This document shows positions 9,809 through 20,762 of a DNA stretch of 36,498 nt, one piece after another. The stretch is taken from assembly GCA_937864125.1 (NCBI GenBank), contig CALMHZ010000001.1:1-36498 (forward strand). Direction: 5' to 3'. The notes beneath the pieces were generated by a model. The model did no database searches. It worked only from the letters and a program-made list of their open reading frames with translations, and had not been told where the DNA came from. The position numbers and the translations under genes are program-made. Position 1 is the first letter of the stretch. Each line of letters starts with the position of its first letter. This stretch comes from an uncultured bacterium (GTDB taxonomy: Bacteria > Patescibacteriota > Minisyncoccia > Moranbacterales > UBA1568).

Positions 9809-10495
9809 GTGTGGAACAAAAGTAAAGAAAAAGCAGTAAAGTGGTGTACCGCGCTCATCCTCGCATTTCTCGCATTTCCCGCGGCTGCGGTCACAACTCA
9901 GCTTATCGATGGGTTTGAAGGAGGAATGCTGGGATCATGGTGGACGGTCCGCAATGGCGTCGTTCCGGATGATGTGGATGTGTATAACGCTATTTCCGCA
10001 AGGTATAATGGGGGTGCGGGTCCGCAGCTCTACTATCCGCCAGAGGGGAGCTGGATGGTGGTCGTCGAATCGGGCGATCCGGCGACGACGATTGAGACCA
10101 GCTTCAACGCGGCAAACGGAGCAACACTTCAATTTTCGTGGTTTTTTCACACGATAGTTGATTCCCATGAGGGGTATAATGATTCCGCAGGAATAGTGCT
10201 GAATGGCACAAGCATGGTGCTTATAACCTCTGCGACGACGGGGCAGGGCGTTGGGGGAGAAAATACCGGTTGGCAAGAGTTTTCGCTGCCGCTCTCTCCT
10301 GGGCAAGTGAGTCTCGGTCTGTGGGTGAAAAATGATGCAGCTTTCCCTACATATGATTCCCAGTTTGCGATCGATAATATCCGTGTAACCTACGCGGTAC
10401 CCGAAGCGTCGACCTGGGCGATGATGCTCTCGGGTCTTGGGTTGATCGGATATGCTGTGGGAAGGCAGAGGAAGGCCCCGGTGCCGATTCGATAA
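9809..10495 (+). CDS. Secreted PEP-CTERM sorting-domain protein
   Basis: GTG start with AAGGAG upstream; signal peptide WCTALILAFLAFPAAA; C-terminus VPEASTWAMMLSGLGLIGYAVGRQRK matches the PEP-CTERM pattern (VPEP-S/T-WAMML-GLGL-G-(R/K)n). Confidence 0.88.
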   Translation: MWNKSKEKAVKWCTALILAFLAFPAAAVTTQLIDGFEGGMLGSWWTVRNGVVPDDVDVYNAISARYNGGAGPQLYYPPEGSWMVVVESGDPATTIETSFNAANGATLQFSWFFHTIVDSHEGYNDSAGIVLNGTSMVLITSATTGQGVGGENTGWQEFSLPLSPGQVSLGLWVKNDAAFPTYDSQFAIDNIRVTYAVPEASTWAMMLSGLGLIGYAVGRQRKAPVPIR

Positions 10496-10521
10496 TCGGA
10501 AAGCTCGCGGAATCTGTCGTG

Positions 10522-12697
<2,176 letters not shown>

Positions 12698-12747
12698 GCC
12701 GTAGGCGCTCCGTATCTGGGTGAAATTGATTTTTTGATCGTACGAGT

Positions 12748-13035
12748 ATGTTGAGCAAAGAGGAAGTCGAACACATAGCCGTCTTGGCGCGCATCGGTCT
12801 TTCCGACGACGAGGTCGCGCGCTACCAGAAAGACCTTTCGCAGGTACTGGATTTTTTCAAGGAATTGGAAGCCTTCGACATGCCTCCCGAAGAAACGAGT
12901 GAAAGCGTTCCGCGAAAGAAGAATGATACCCGGGAAGATCGCGTGGAAAATTTTCCATCACATGGGAGAAAGATTATAATGGATAATATGCCCGAGAGGA
13001 AAGAGGGATATGTAAAGGTGCGTTCGGTATTTTGA
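12748..13035 (+). CDS. gatC: Asp-tRNA(Asn)/Glu-tRNA(Gln) amidotransferase subunit C
   Basis: LSKEEVEHIAVLARIGLSDDEVARYQKDLSQVLDFFKEL; followed by gatA. Confidence 0.92.
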   Translation: MLSKEEVEHIAVLARIGLSDDEVARYQKDLSQVLDFFKELEAFDMPPEETSESVPRKKNDTREDRVENFPSHGRKIIMDNMPERKEGYVKVRSVF

Positions 13036-13037
13036 AG

Positions 13038-13065
13038 CCCACGCGCCAGGAGCGGGTCTTTTTTG
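13038..13065 (+). terminator. Possible weak terminator between gatC and gatA
   Basis: CCC(A)CGC / GCGGG with loop GCCAGGA, followed by TCTTTTTT. Confidence 0.45.
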
Positions 13066-13128
13066 TCACAGGTCTTCCGAAGCTATGCGCTGCCGCCCTT
13101 ACTTTTTTGATTCCTTGAGTATTTTTTT

Positions 13129-14574
13129 ATGATTCGAGCGTTGCATGAACAGCTGAAAGCTCAAGAGATAACCGCCCTTTCCCTCGCGGAGAAGCACCTT
13201 GGGGTTATCGATGAAAAAGATTCCGAAATAGGAGCCTTTCTTACCGTTACTGCCGAAGAGGCCCTTTCGAGCGCCGCTCGCGTCGATGAGAAGATCGCGC
13301 GAGGCGAGGCTATCGATCTGCTTGAAGGTATTCCCGGAGCCATAAAGGACAATATGTGCGCCGAAGGAATCCGTACCACGGCCGCGTCCAAAATGCTCGA
13401 TAGCTATATCGCGCCCTTTGACGCGACCGTCGTGTCGAACCTCAAGCAATCAGGCGCTACGATACTCGGAAAAACCAATATGGATGAGTTCGCGATGGGA
13501 TCATCCACGGAATCGAGCGCCTACGGGAAGACGAAAAATCCGATCGATCCTACGCGCGTCCCCGGCGGGTCATCCGGAGGATCGGCCGCGGCGGTCGCAA
13601 GCGGCGAAGCCGTGTTCGCGCTCGGGAGCGATACGGGCGGATCGATCCGCCAGCCGGCATCTTTCTGCGGCATCGTCGGGCTCAAGCCGACTTATGGCAG
13701 GGTGTCCCGTTCGGGACTCATCGCCATGGCATCTTCGCTCGATCAGATCGGACCATTCGCGACTACCGTTGAGGACGCCGCGATCGTGTTTTCCCGGATC
13801 GCCGGATATGATCCGAAAGATGTGACTACGACGCAAAGCAACGACAAGCGCTTCGAGAATTATCTGTCGGGTGACATGAGCGGCCTCCGGATCGGGATAC
13901 CGAAAGAATATTTTTCTGAAAACCTCGATAAGCGGGTGCTTTCCGTGATGGAAAAGGCTATCGAGCGGCTGGAGTCGCTCGGGGCGATACTTGTGGATAT
14001 TTCCTTGCCGTATACGGAGTACGCGCTTCCGGCATACTATATCATCATGCCGTCTGAGGTGAGCTCGAATCTCGCGCGGTTCGACGGCATACGGTACGGA
14101 CTTCATGTCGATGACCGAAAGGAGCGTATGGACGGCAATGGGACGCTGCTTGAAACGTATCTCGACAGCCGCGCCTACGGGTTCGGCGAAGAGGTGAAAC
14201 GCCGTATTATGCTCGGAACCTACGCGCTGTCCGCTGGATATTATGACGCGTATTACAAGAAGGCCCAGGCGGTGAGGGAGTTGATCCGCCAGGATTTCTC
14301 CGAGGCGTTCAAAAAAGTCGATGTGATTTTTTCACCGACCGCCCCCGAACCCGCGTTTCCTTTCGGGGACAAGACGCAGGATCTCTTGAAGATGTATCTT
14401 TCCGATATCTATACCGTCACCGCGAACCTGGCCGGGATTCCCGCTATCTCGTTTCCGATCGGGACGGTGCTCGAGAAGGGAACTTCTCTCCCCGTTGGGG
14501 GGCAGCTTATGGGAAAGTGGTTCGATGAGGAGACGGTGCTGCGCGCCGCTCATGCGTATGAGACGGATAAGTGA
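13129..14574 (+). CDS. gatA: Asp-tRNA(Asn)/Glu-tRNA(Gln) amidotransferase subunit A
   Basis: Amidase signature: [54 protein letters not shown]. Confidence 0.97.
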   Translation: MIRALHEQLKAQEITALSLAEKHLGVIDEKDSEIGAFLTVTAEEALSSAARVDEKIARGEAIDLLEGIPGAIKDNMCAEGIRTTAASKMLDSYIAPFDATVVSNLKQSGATILGKTNMDEFAMGSSTESSAYGKTKNPIDPTRVPGGSSGGSAAAVASGEAVFALGSDTGGSIRQPASFCGIVGLKPTYGRVSRSGLIAMASSLDQIGPFATTVEDAAIVFSRIAGYDPKDVTTTQSNDKRFENYLSGDMSGLRIGIPKEYFSENLDKRVLSVMEKAIERLESLGAILVDISLPYTEYALPAYYIIMPSEVSSNLARFDGIRYGLHVDDRKERMDGNGTLLETYLDSRAYGFGEEVKRRIMLGTYALSAGYYDAYYKKAQAVRELIRQDFSEAFKKVDVIFSPTAPEPAFPFGDKTQDLLKMYLSDIYTVTANLAGIPAISFPIGTVLEKGTSLPVGGQLMGKWFDEETVLRAAHAYETDK

Positions 14575-14617
14575 TTTCCTTTCGCGCCGACTATCTGGAA
14601 GCGGAGGAGAGACCGAA

Positions 14618-14646
14618 TTGACATGAAGATTGATATGTGATATAAG
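14618..14646 (+). promoter_or_regulatory. Consensus-like promoter of a short transcription unit
   Basis: TTGACA (14618-14623), 17 nt, TATAAG (14641-14646). Confidence 0.75.
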
Positions 14647-14677
14647 AAAGCGTGTTCTTTTAATGAAGGAGAGTATC

Positions 14678-14830
14678 GTGAAGATCCGTGGAAAATTAGC
14701 TCGTCTTCGTGGAAAATTCCGTCCAAAAATAATGCGACCTCTAAAGAATTCCAGAGGGCGCTTCCGCTGCTCTATGCGCAGCTTCGCGGCGGTGCTTTTC
14801 CGTTATTGGGATCGGAAGCAGAGTTCGTGA
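14678..14830 (+). CDS. Small basic protein candidate (50 aa), MKIRGKLARLRGKFRPKIMRPLKNSRGRFRCSMRSFAAVLFRYWDRKQSS
   Basis: GTG start with AAGGAG 6 nt upstream, downstream of consensus promoter and upstream of a terminator; another frame of the same interval also looks coding-like, so the frame is uncertain. Confidence 0.4.
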   Translation: MKIRGKLARLRGKFRPKIMRPLKNSRGRFRCSMRSFAAVLFRYWDRKQSS

Positions 14831-14869
14831 TGATCCTCAAATACAGCCAGATCCGATGAAAATTCTTTG

Positions 14870-14899
14870 ACCGCAACCACTTGCGGTTTTTTGTTTTTT
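14870..14899 (+). terminator. Rho-independent terminator
   Basis: ACCGCAA (14870-14876) CCAC TTGCGGT (14881-14887) then TTTTTGTTTTTT. Confidence 0.8.
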
Positions 14900-14915
14900 A
14901 GAGGAAAGTAGGGAT

Positions 14916-15446
14916 ATGAATATACCCGTGTGGAAGCCGCTTTATTTTTTCGGAAAACTTCTCGGCCTATCGGTCGCCTGGGAGGTATCGATCGGCGCCG
15001 CGGTGTTCCGCGTGGAAGATGGGCGTCGCCGGTATCTTATACTGCGCTATCCGAGCGGACATTATGATTTTCCAAAAGGGCATATGGAAGCCGGTGAAAC
15101 CGAGGAAGAGACCCTGTTCCGCGAAGTAGAGGAAGAGACCGGCATCAAGGAGCTTTCCATCCTTCCGGTGCGTGAAAGTATCCGATATTTTTATACGGCG
15201 AAGGGAAGCGAGCGGGCGCGGCGCAGACGGGAAGGCCGCCCCTTGCATATTTTCAAACAAGTCCATTTCTATCCCGCGGAAACTCCCGCGTCCTTTGTGC
15301 GGATTTCTCATGAGCATACCGGGTTCGAGTGGCTTCCCTACGAAGAAGCCTTGTCCAAGCTTACCTTTGACAACGCGAGGCGAGTATTGAAGAAGAGCGA
15401 GGAGTATATCGGTCGAAAAGAAAAAGAAATTCTCTCTGCTCCGTAG
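14916..15446 (+). CDS. NUDIX hydrolase
   Basis: Nudix box GHMEAGETEEETLFREVEEETGI. Confidence 0.92.
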   Translation: MNIPVWKPLYFFGKLLGLSVAWEVSIGAAVFRVEDGRRRYLILRYPSGHYDFPKGHMEAGETEEETLFREVEEETGIKELSILPVRESIRYFYTAKGSERARRRREGRPLHIFKQVHFYPAETPASFVRISHEHTGFEWLPYEEALSKLTFDNARRVLKKSEEYIGRKEKEILSAP

Positions 15447-15612
15447 TAATAATGATGGTGCGGGATGCCTCCTGCGCGTATGAATGCTTTCCTCTTGCGG
15501 AAGAGGGTTTCGGAAAGATCCGGCACGGCTTGGTCGCGGCTATAAAGAAAAAAACTTCGGCGCGACGGGGAGGAATTCTGGAGAAAGAACTCTTTCGGAA
15601 AGGAAAGATGCT

Positions 15613-15641
15613 TTGCAATTTGTTTCCATTGCTGATATAAA
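15613..15641 (+). promoter_or_regulatory. Putative promoter of the ABC-F gene
   Basis: TTGCAA (15613-15618), 17 nt, TATAAA (15636-15641); supports ATG 15667 as start. Confidence 0.55.
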
Positions 15642-15666
15642 GGCATTTCATAGAGAGTACCAGCAT

Positions 15667-17361
15667 ATGATCACTGTCCGAAACATTTTCAAGCGATATG
15701 GCCCCCTCAAGGTGCTTTTGGGTGTAAGTTTTTCGATGTCTCGGGGCCAAAAGGTCGCCCTCGTTGGTCCCAACGGTGTGGGGAAATCGACGCTCCTTCG
15801 TATTCTTGCCGGGGTAGAAGCGGAGGATCGAGGAAAAATAGAGCGGATCAATGGATTGCGTGTCGCTTTCCTCGAACAGGAGATCACAGCGGAGTCGCCT
15901 TCGGAAACGGTTCTGGCCGCGCTCCGAAGAATTTCCGGCGTGGCAGCGGTCGAGGAGAAGCTTGCGAAACTCGAGGAGAAGCTGGATACGGAAGAAACCC
16001 TTGCGGCGTATGGAGAGCTTCGGGATATGCATGAGCGGATGGGCGGCTTCTCATTTCCTCGAAAGGCGAGAATGGCCCTCGATGGGCTCGGCTTGCACCG
16101 GGTCGAACTCGGAAAAATGATGGCTGAGATTAGCGGAGGCGAACGGCGTCGGGTCGCGCTCTCGGCCATCTTGCTCGGAGAATCGGATCTCTTGCTCCTC
16201 GATGAACCGACGAATGATCTGGATCTCCCATCAATACTTTGGCTCGAGAATTTTTTGAGGGAAACGAGATCGGCTGTCATAGTCGCGTCGCACGATCGCG
16301 CGTTTCTCGATGCCGTGGTGGGGAAAGTGCTCGAGATAGACTGGCATTTCCGCATGGGGAAAATGTGGACGGGGAATTATACGACTTATTTTCGTGAAAA
16401 GTCAGAAATGCTTCGCAGGGAGCGCGAAGAGCATACCCGAACGGAGGAGGAACGGGCTCGTCTCAAGGAAACGGCGCTTGAAAAGAAAGAATGGGCGCGC
16501 ATCGGCGGCGAACAAGTGATGCCGGATCGAGACAAGATGTCCCAGGGGTATCATCGTGACCGGGCGGAACGGAAGTTCGGAGCGGCAGCGAAGGCTCTCG
16601 AACAAAGGGCGGACCAGGTGAAGCGTATCCATCCGCACGCCGAGCGTGATCCGTTGGAAATATATTTCGAACCGACGCAGGGCGGGGATGCTTCGATTTC
16701 GCTTGGAGGCGTGGTCATCGGGCGTGGCGACTTCCGTCTGGGGCCGATGGATATGAATATGCCGTACGGATCCCGCGTCGGTATTTTTGGCCAGAATGGT
16801 ACCGGAAAATCAACACTGCTTGAAACTATGGAAGGGAAGCTGGAATGCGTCAAAGGAGGCGTCACGCGAGGAGATGCGGTAAAGCTCGGCGTCCTTTCTC
16901 AGATGAACGGTGCGATCCCACTTAAAAAGACCGCCGTAGAGTGGATCACGCAGTCGACGGATATCAAAGGCGAGGCCGACGCCATCAGGTTCTTGGTCCG
17001 CTTTTTACTCGATGCTCCCGCTGTCGAGGCGCCCTTGGAAAAGCTGTCTCCCGGCGAGCGCATGCGCATAGCCTTCGCCTTTCTCATGGCGTCGAAGGTC
17101 AATGTGCTTGTCTTGGATGAGCCGACGAACCACCTCGATCTCGAGGCGGTGACGGCGCTTGAGAGCGCGATCCATCTTTATAAGGGGACGCTTATCCTCG
17201 TCTCGCATGACCGGGCGTTTCTTTCGAACATCCAGTTTTCGCAGGTATGGTCCCTCTCGGATGGCGCGATTTTCCGTGAAACGGACTATGCGAGCTATCT
17301 CGAGCGCGCCTTGGTCGAAGCCGAGCGGGAGAAGCGGGCGATGCGGCGGGTGTCATTTTGA
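15667..17361 (+). CDS. ABC-F family ATPase (ribosome-associated)
   Basis: Two ABC cassettes: GPNGVGKST...ISGGERRRVALSAILLGESDLLLLDEPTNDLD and GQNGTGKST...LSPGERMRIAFAFLMASKVNVLVLDEPTNHLD; no TM segments. ORF-track start at 15484 is probably too far upstream. Confidence 0.93.
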   Translation: MITVRNIFKRYGPLKVLLGVSFSMSRGQKVALVGPNGVGKSTLLRILAGVEAEDRGKIERINGLRVAFLEQEITAESPSETVLAALRRISGVAAVEEKLAKLEEKLDTEETLAAYGELRDMHERMGGFSFPRKARMALDGLGLHRVELGKMMAEISGGERRRVALSAILLGESDLLLLDEPTNDLDLPSILWLENFLRETRSAVIVASHDRAFLDAVVGKVLEIDWHFRMGKMWTGNYTTYFREKSEMLRREREEHTRTEEERARLKETALEKKEWARIGGEQVMPDRDKMSQGYHRDRAERKFGAAAKALEQRADQVKRIHPHAERDPLEIYFEPTQGGDASISLGGVVIGRGDFRLGPMDMNMPYGSRVGIFGQNGTGKSTLLETMEGKLECVKGGVTRGDAVKLGVLSQMNGAIPLKKTAVEWITQSTDIKGEADAIRFLVRFLLDAPAVEAPLEKLSPGERMRIAFAFLMASKVNVLVLDEPTNHLDLEAVTALESAIHLYKGTLILVSHDRAFLSNIQFSQVWSLSDGAIFRETDYASYLERALVEAEREKRAMRRVSF

Positions 17362-17389
17362 ACAATGGTTTCCCCCGGAGTCGACGCAT

Positions 17390-17422
17390 AAAAAAACAGG
17401 GAGGCTCGCAAGAGCTCCCTGT
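17390..17422 (-). terminator. Rho-independent terminator, minus-strand polarity
   Basis: Minus strand ACAGGGA-GCTC-TTGC-GAGC(C)-TCCCTGT followed by TTTTTT; the T tract is immediately adjacent only on the minus strand. Confidence 0.75.
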
Positions 17423-17449
17423 CGCATCGTTTTTTCTTTGGGCAACTTT

Positions 17450-17611
17450 TCAGTAGAGAGGTTTTCTGCGTGGCGGGTGTTGCGAATGGGTATGATTTTG
17501 AGTCGGTGGAGACGGATGTTTCCGTGTCAATTCGTTTGTTTCTTGAGAATTTTCACTTGAAGATGGCTGAGGGGTTTTCTCCGTTGGCTTTGCGTGGCGG
17601 GTCGATGGCAT
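17450..17611 (-). CDS. Small Pro/Ser/Thr/Gln/His-rich protein candidate (53 aa), MPSTRHAKPTEKTPQPSSSENSQETNELTRKHPSPPTQNHTHSQHPPRRKPLY
   Basis: ATG with GGAG 8 nt upstream, preceded by strong minus-strand promoter and followed by a minus-strand terminator; below the ORF-track length cutoff. Confidence 0.55.
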   Translation of the reverse strand: MPSTRHAKPTEKTPQPSSSENSQETNELTRKHPSPPTQNHTHSQHPPRRKPLY

Positions 17612-17673
17612 GGTATTTTCTCCGTTTGTGAAAAAACAAAATACTTCTCATCCCGAAAAATGGGAATTTGATT

Positions 17674-17702
17674 ATTCTACCAAAGAAATGCCGCGCCGTC
17701 AA
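17674..17702 (-). promoter_or_regulatory. Minus-strand sigma70-like promoter
   Basis: Minus-strand TTGACG (17702-17697), 17 nt, TAGAAT (17679-17674). Confidence 0.7.
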
Positions 17703-17717
17703 CAGTCGAGGCTGCCC

Positions 17718-17747
17718 TTGATTTAGCCCGCGCTTTCCTTGTATACT
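17718..17747 (+). promoter_or_regulatory. secD promoter; predicted TSS at or next to the ATG
   Basis: TTGATT (17718-17723), 18 nt, TATACT (17742-17747); ATG at 17755, 7 nt after the -10 box. Confidence 0.7.
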
Positions 17748-17754
17748 GCTTTCC

Positions 17755-19458
17755 ATGAGACTTCAGAATAAAATCCGCATGCAGTTCGCGTGGGTCCTCG
17801 CCCTCGCGCTTTTTTCTGGGATCGTAGCGTATCCGCATGTACTGTCGTTTATTCCCAAATTCTCCCTTGCTCCCGCGATAGAAGACAGATTGGCCATCAA
17901 TCTGGGTCTTGATCTTCAAGGGGGCATCCATCTTGAGTATTTGGCCGATGTGTCGCAGGTTCCGGAGGACAAAAAGGCCGATGCGCTCGACGCGGCGCTT
18001 GCCGTCATCGAGCGGAGAGTCAACGCCTTCGGAGTCGGGGAGCCGGTCATCCAGTCTTCGAAGTCGGGCGCCGAGGATCGTATCATCGTCGAGCTTCCCG
18101 GAGTGAAGGATGTCGAGGAGGCGAAGAGGATGCTCAAGGAAACCCCGTTTCTCGAATTCCGCGAGTCCCAGGACGAAGAGCTCGAGAGGCAGTTCGATGA
18201 GCGCAATGCCATCGAGAAAAAAAACGCGGAAGATGTCCTCGGGCGGGCCAAGAGGGGTGAGGATTTTTCCGCCCTCGCGAAAGAGTTCAGTCAGGACCCC
18301 GGATCGAAAGAGTCAGGCGGAGATCTTGATTTCGTGGGCAAAGGAGTGTTCGTGCCTCAGTTCGACGAGGTGATCTTCCGCGAGGATTTCAAGCCGGGAA
18401 GCGTCTATCCGGAGCTTGTAGAATCGCCTTTCGGGTGGCATATCATCAAAAAGCTGGAAGAGCGCGGAGAGGGAGAGGGGAAGGAGGTCCGCGTGGCCCA
18501 CATCCTGTTTTCCAAGCAGTCACTTGATATGATTCCGGATTCGGTCCGCTTCAAGCCGACGGGTCTTTCGGGGAAAAATCTCAAGGATGCCTTTATCGAC
18601 TATCAGGGGCAGGGGCTCGGGTCGCCGCAGGTCGGGCTCCAGTTCGATAGCGAGGGAGCCGCGCTTTTCGCGGATATAACCAAGCGCAATATCGATAAGC
18701 CGATTGCCATATTCCTTGATGATGAGATTATCAGCGCTCCGACCGTACAGACCGAAATCACCGACGGTCGTGCGGTTATAACCGGGAGCTTCACCCTCGA
18801 GGAAGTGAAATCGCTGGTGGGCCGTCTCAACGAAGGTGCGCTTCCTGTGCCGATCACGCTCGTCGGCCAGCAATCGATAGACGCGTCTCTTGGGAAAGAA
18901 GCGCTGCAAAAGAGCATTTTTGCCGGAATCATGGGACTCCTCGCGGTGTCTTTGTATATGGTGCTTTACTATCGGTTCTTGGGTTTTGGTGCGGTGTTCG
19001 CGCTCCTTATCTATTCGGCCATGCTCCTCTCTTTGTTCCGGCTTTCCGGCCTCACGCCTTTTCCTATCACGCTTACGCTCTCGGGTATCGCGGGATTCGT
19101 GCTTTCGATCGGTATCGCCGTCGATGCGAATGTGCTTATTTTCGAGCGGACCCGCGAAGAACTCGCCTATGGGAAGTCAGTCCACAAATCGCTGCAGGAG
19201 GGATTCAGGCGCGCGTGGCCGAGCATCCGCGACGGGCATGTCTCTACGCTTATCACGACCTTCATCCTTATCCTCATGGGAACGGGGTTCGTGAAGGGGT
19301 TTGCGGTGATCCTAGCGCTCGGGGTTCTCCTCTCGCTTTTCACCGCGGTCGTGCTCGTACGGGTATGGCTTCGCTTCGTCGTCTCGGACTGGGCGGAAAA
19401 ACGGCCGTGGCTCCTCGTCGCGCCGAAGAAACTCCTGGAGGAAGATGAAACGAAATAA
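17755..19458 (+). CDS. secD: Protein translocase subunit SecD with inserted parvulin-like PPIase domain
   Basis: SecD motifs LGLDLQGGIHLEY, ERRVNAFGVGEP, LNEGALPVPI, SGIAGFVLSIGIAVDANVLIFER; insertion with FSALAKEFSQDPGSKESGGDLDFV...GWHIIKKLEERG. Confidence 0.95.
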   Translation: MRLQNKIRMQFAWVLALALFSGIVAYPHVLSFIPKFSLAPAIEDRLAINLGLDLQGGIHLEYLADVSQVPEDKKADALDAALAVIERRVNAFGVGEPVIQSSKSGAEDRIIVELPGVKDVEEAKRMLKETPFLEFRESQDEELERQFDERNAIEKKNAEDVLGRAKRGEDFSALAKEFSQDPGSKESGGDLDFVGKGVFVPQFDEVIFREDFKPGSVYPELVESPFGWHIIKKLEERGEGEGKEVRVAHILFSKQSLDMIPDSVRFKPTGLSGKNLKDAFIDYQGQGLGSPQVGLQFDSEGAALFADITKRNIDKPIAIFLDDEIISAPTVQTEITDGRAVITGSFTLEEVKSLVGRLNEGALPVPITLVGQQSIDASLGKEALQKSIFAGIMGLLAVSLYMVLYYRFLGFGAVFALLIYSAMLLSLFRLSGLTPFPITLTLSGIAGFVLSIGIAVDANVLIFERTREELAYGKSVHKSLQEGFRRAWPSIRDGHVSTLITTFILILMGTGFVKGFAVILALGVLLSLFTAVVLVRVWLRFVVSDWAEKRPWLLVAPKKLLEEDETK

Positions 19459-19461
19459 TAT

Positions 19462-20361
19462 ATGCGACAGATCATCCAACAAAGAAAGTTCACCTACATG
19501 CTCTCAGGAGCGCTCCTCCTTTTGTCGGTGCTCGCCATCTCGATATGGGGACTTCGCCTGGGACTTGATTTCAAAGGAGGAACCCTCCTTGAAGTCCGTT
19601 TTTCGAAAGATGCCGCCCCCGACGCGAGGGAGGTTCAGTCATTGCTCGAACCCTTGGGGCTTCAGAGTTTGTCGGTGCAAGGAACGGAAGGAAACGGGTC
19701 CATCATCCGTTACCTCAACTCCGATGAAACGACGAATAACCGGGTCATGGAACAGCTTGAAAAAAGGGACGCGGGATTGACGCTTCTTCGGACGGATTTT
19801 ATCGGCGCCTCGGTGTCGGAACAGATGAAATCGAGCGCCTTTTGGGGAATACTTTTTTCCATATTGGGCATCGCAGGCTACATAGCGCTCGCGTTCCGCA
19901 AGGTGTCGCAGCCCATTTCTTCCTGGGACTACGGATGGGGAGCCGTGATCGCCCTCGCTCACGACATCGTCATCACGATCGGCGCGTTCGCCGTATTCGG
20001 CCATTTCCTCGATATCGAAGTCGGAATTCCGTTCGTCGCGGCCCTTCTTACCATTCTCGGATATTCGGTGAATGATAGCATCGTGGTCTATGATCGGATC
20101 CGCGAGAACCTGCTTCGCTCCCGTGCGAAAGCGGATTTCGAAACATTGGTGAACCGATCGGTGAATGAAACGATGTCACGGTCCATAAATACTTCCATGA
20201 CCGTCATGATCGTTCTCGCGGCGATAGCGATTTTCGGCGGGGAGAGCATCCGGTGGTTCGCGATCGCCCTTCTTATCGGGGTCGGTTTCGGGACCTATTC
20301 TTCCGTATTCGTCGCGTCCGCCCTTCTTGTCACCCGCTACGCCATGAAGCATAAGAAATAA
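19462..20361 (+). CDS. secF: Protein translocase subunit SecF
   Basis: GLDFKGGTLLEV, ALAHDIVITIGAF, AALLTILGYSVNDSIVVYDRIREN; directly downstream of secD. Confidence 0.95.
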   Translation: MRQIIQQRKFTYMLSGALLLLSVLAISIWGLRLGLDFKGGTLLEVRFSKDAAPDAREVQSLLEPLGLQSLSVQGTEGNGSIIRYLNSDETTNNRVMEQLEKRDAGLTLLRTDFIGASVSEQMKSSAFWGILFSILGIAGYIALAFRKVSQPISSWDYGWGAVIALAHDIVITIGAFAVFGHFLDIEVGIPFVAALLTILGYSVNDSIVVYDRIRENLLRSRAKADFETLVNRSVNETMSRSINTSMTVMIVLAAIAIFGGESIRWFAIALLIGVGFGTYSSVFVASALLVTRYAMKHKK

Positions 20362-20374
20362 TGATGATCAGAGT

Positions 20375-20689
20375 ATGAGCATGAAATGGAATCCTTTCGC
20401 GAAGAAAAAAGATGGAACGGCTTCGAAGCCATCCGTCGAGAGCGAGCTCGCCTCCCTTCCGGGCGCTCCGAAACTCGAGGACATGGGGATGATGGAACGC
20501 TTCGCGATGAAGCGATTCATGAAGATGAGCCCCGAAGAACAGAAGAAAATGGTCGAAAAAGCCATGACGCCGAAGAATATCGAGAAACACAAGGACGAGA
20601 TCGTCGCGTCCCTCGAGGAAATGAAAAAAAGCCGGATGATTTCCGATGATCAGTATCGTTTGATGAAACGGAAGTTCGGCATCAAATAA
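20375..20689 (+). CDS. Hypothetical small basic protein (104 aa)
   Basis: Complete ORF in tight spacing between secF and tyrS, with no recognised domain. Confidence 0.65.
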   Translation: MSMKWNPFAKKKDGTASKPSVESELASLPGAPKLEDMGMMERFAMKRFMKMSPEEQKKMVEKAMTPKNIEKHKDEIVASLEEMKKSRMISDDQYRLMKRKFGIK

Positions 20690-20762
20690 CAGTCTCGCTA
20701 TCATCTCGACCAAGGTCGAGGAGCGCCACTATGCGAAAAGGATTTTGAATGACAAAAAACCT

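Noticed and set aside
14623-14859. In-frame TGA at 14638 considered as evidence for TGA recoding (SR1/Gracilibacteria-like code)
   Set aside because: Many clear genes in the window end with TGA (pilM, gatA, gatC, ABC-F, pheT) and TGG is used for Trp; the standard code fits.
17467-17602. 12-nt direct repeat TGCGTGGCGGGT (17467 and 17591) considered as a mobile-element footprint
   Set aside because: Short, only two copies, no inverted ends or transposase; part of the small-ORF region.
17471-17635. Plus-strand ORF of ~54 codons (GTG start) overlapping the minus-strand small gene
   Set aside because: No RBS or promoter on the plus strand, whereas the minus strand has promoter, RBS and terminator in order.
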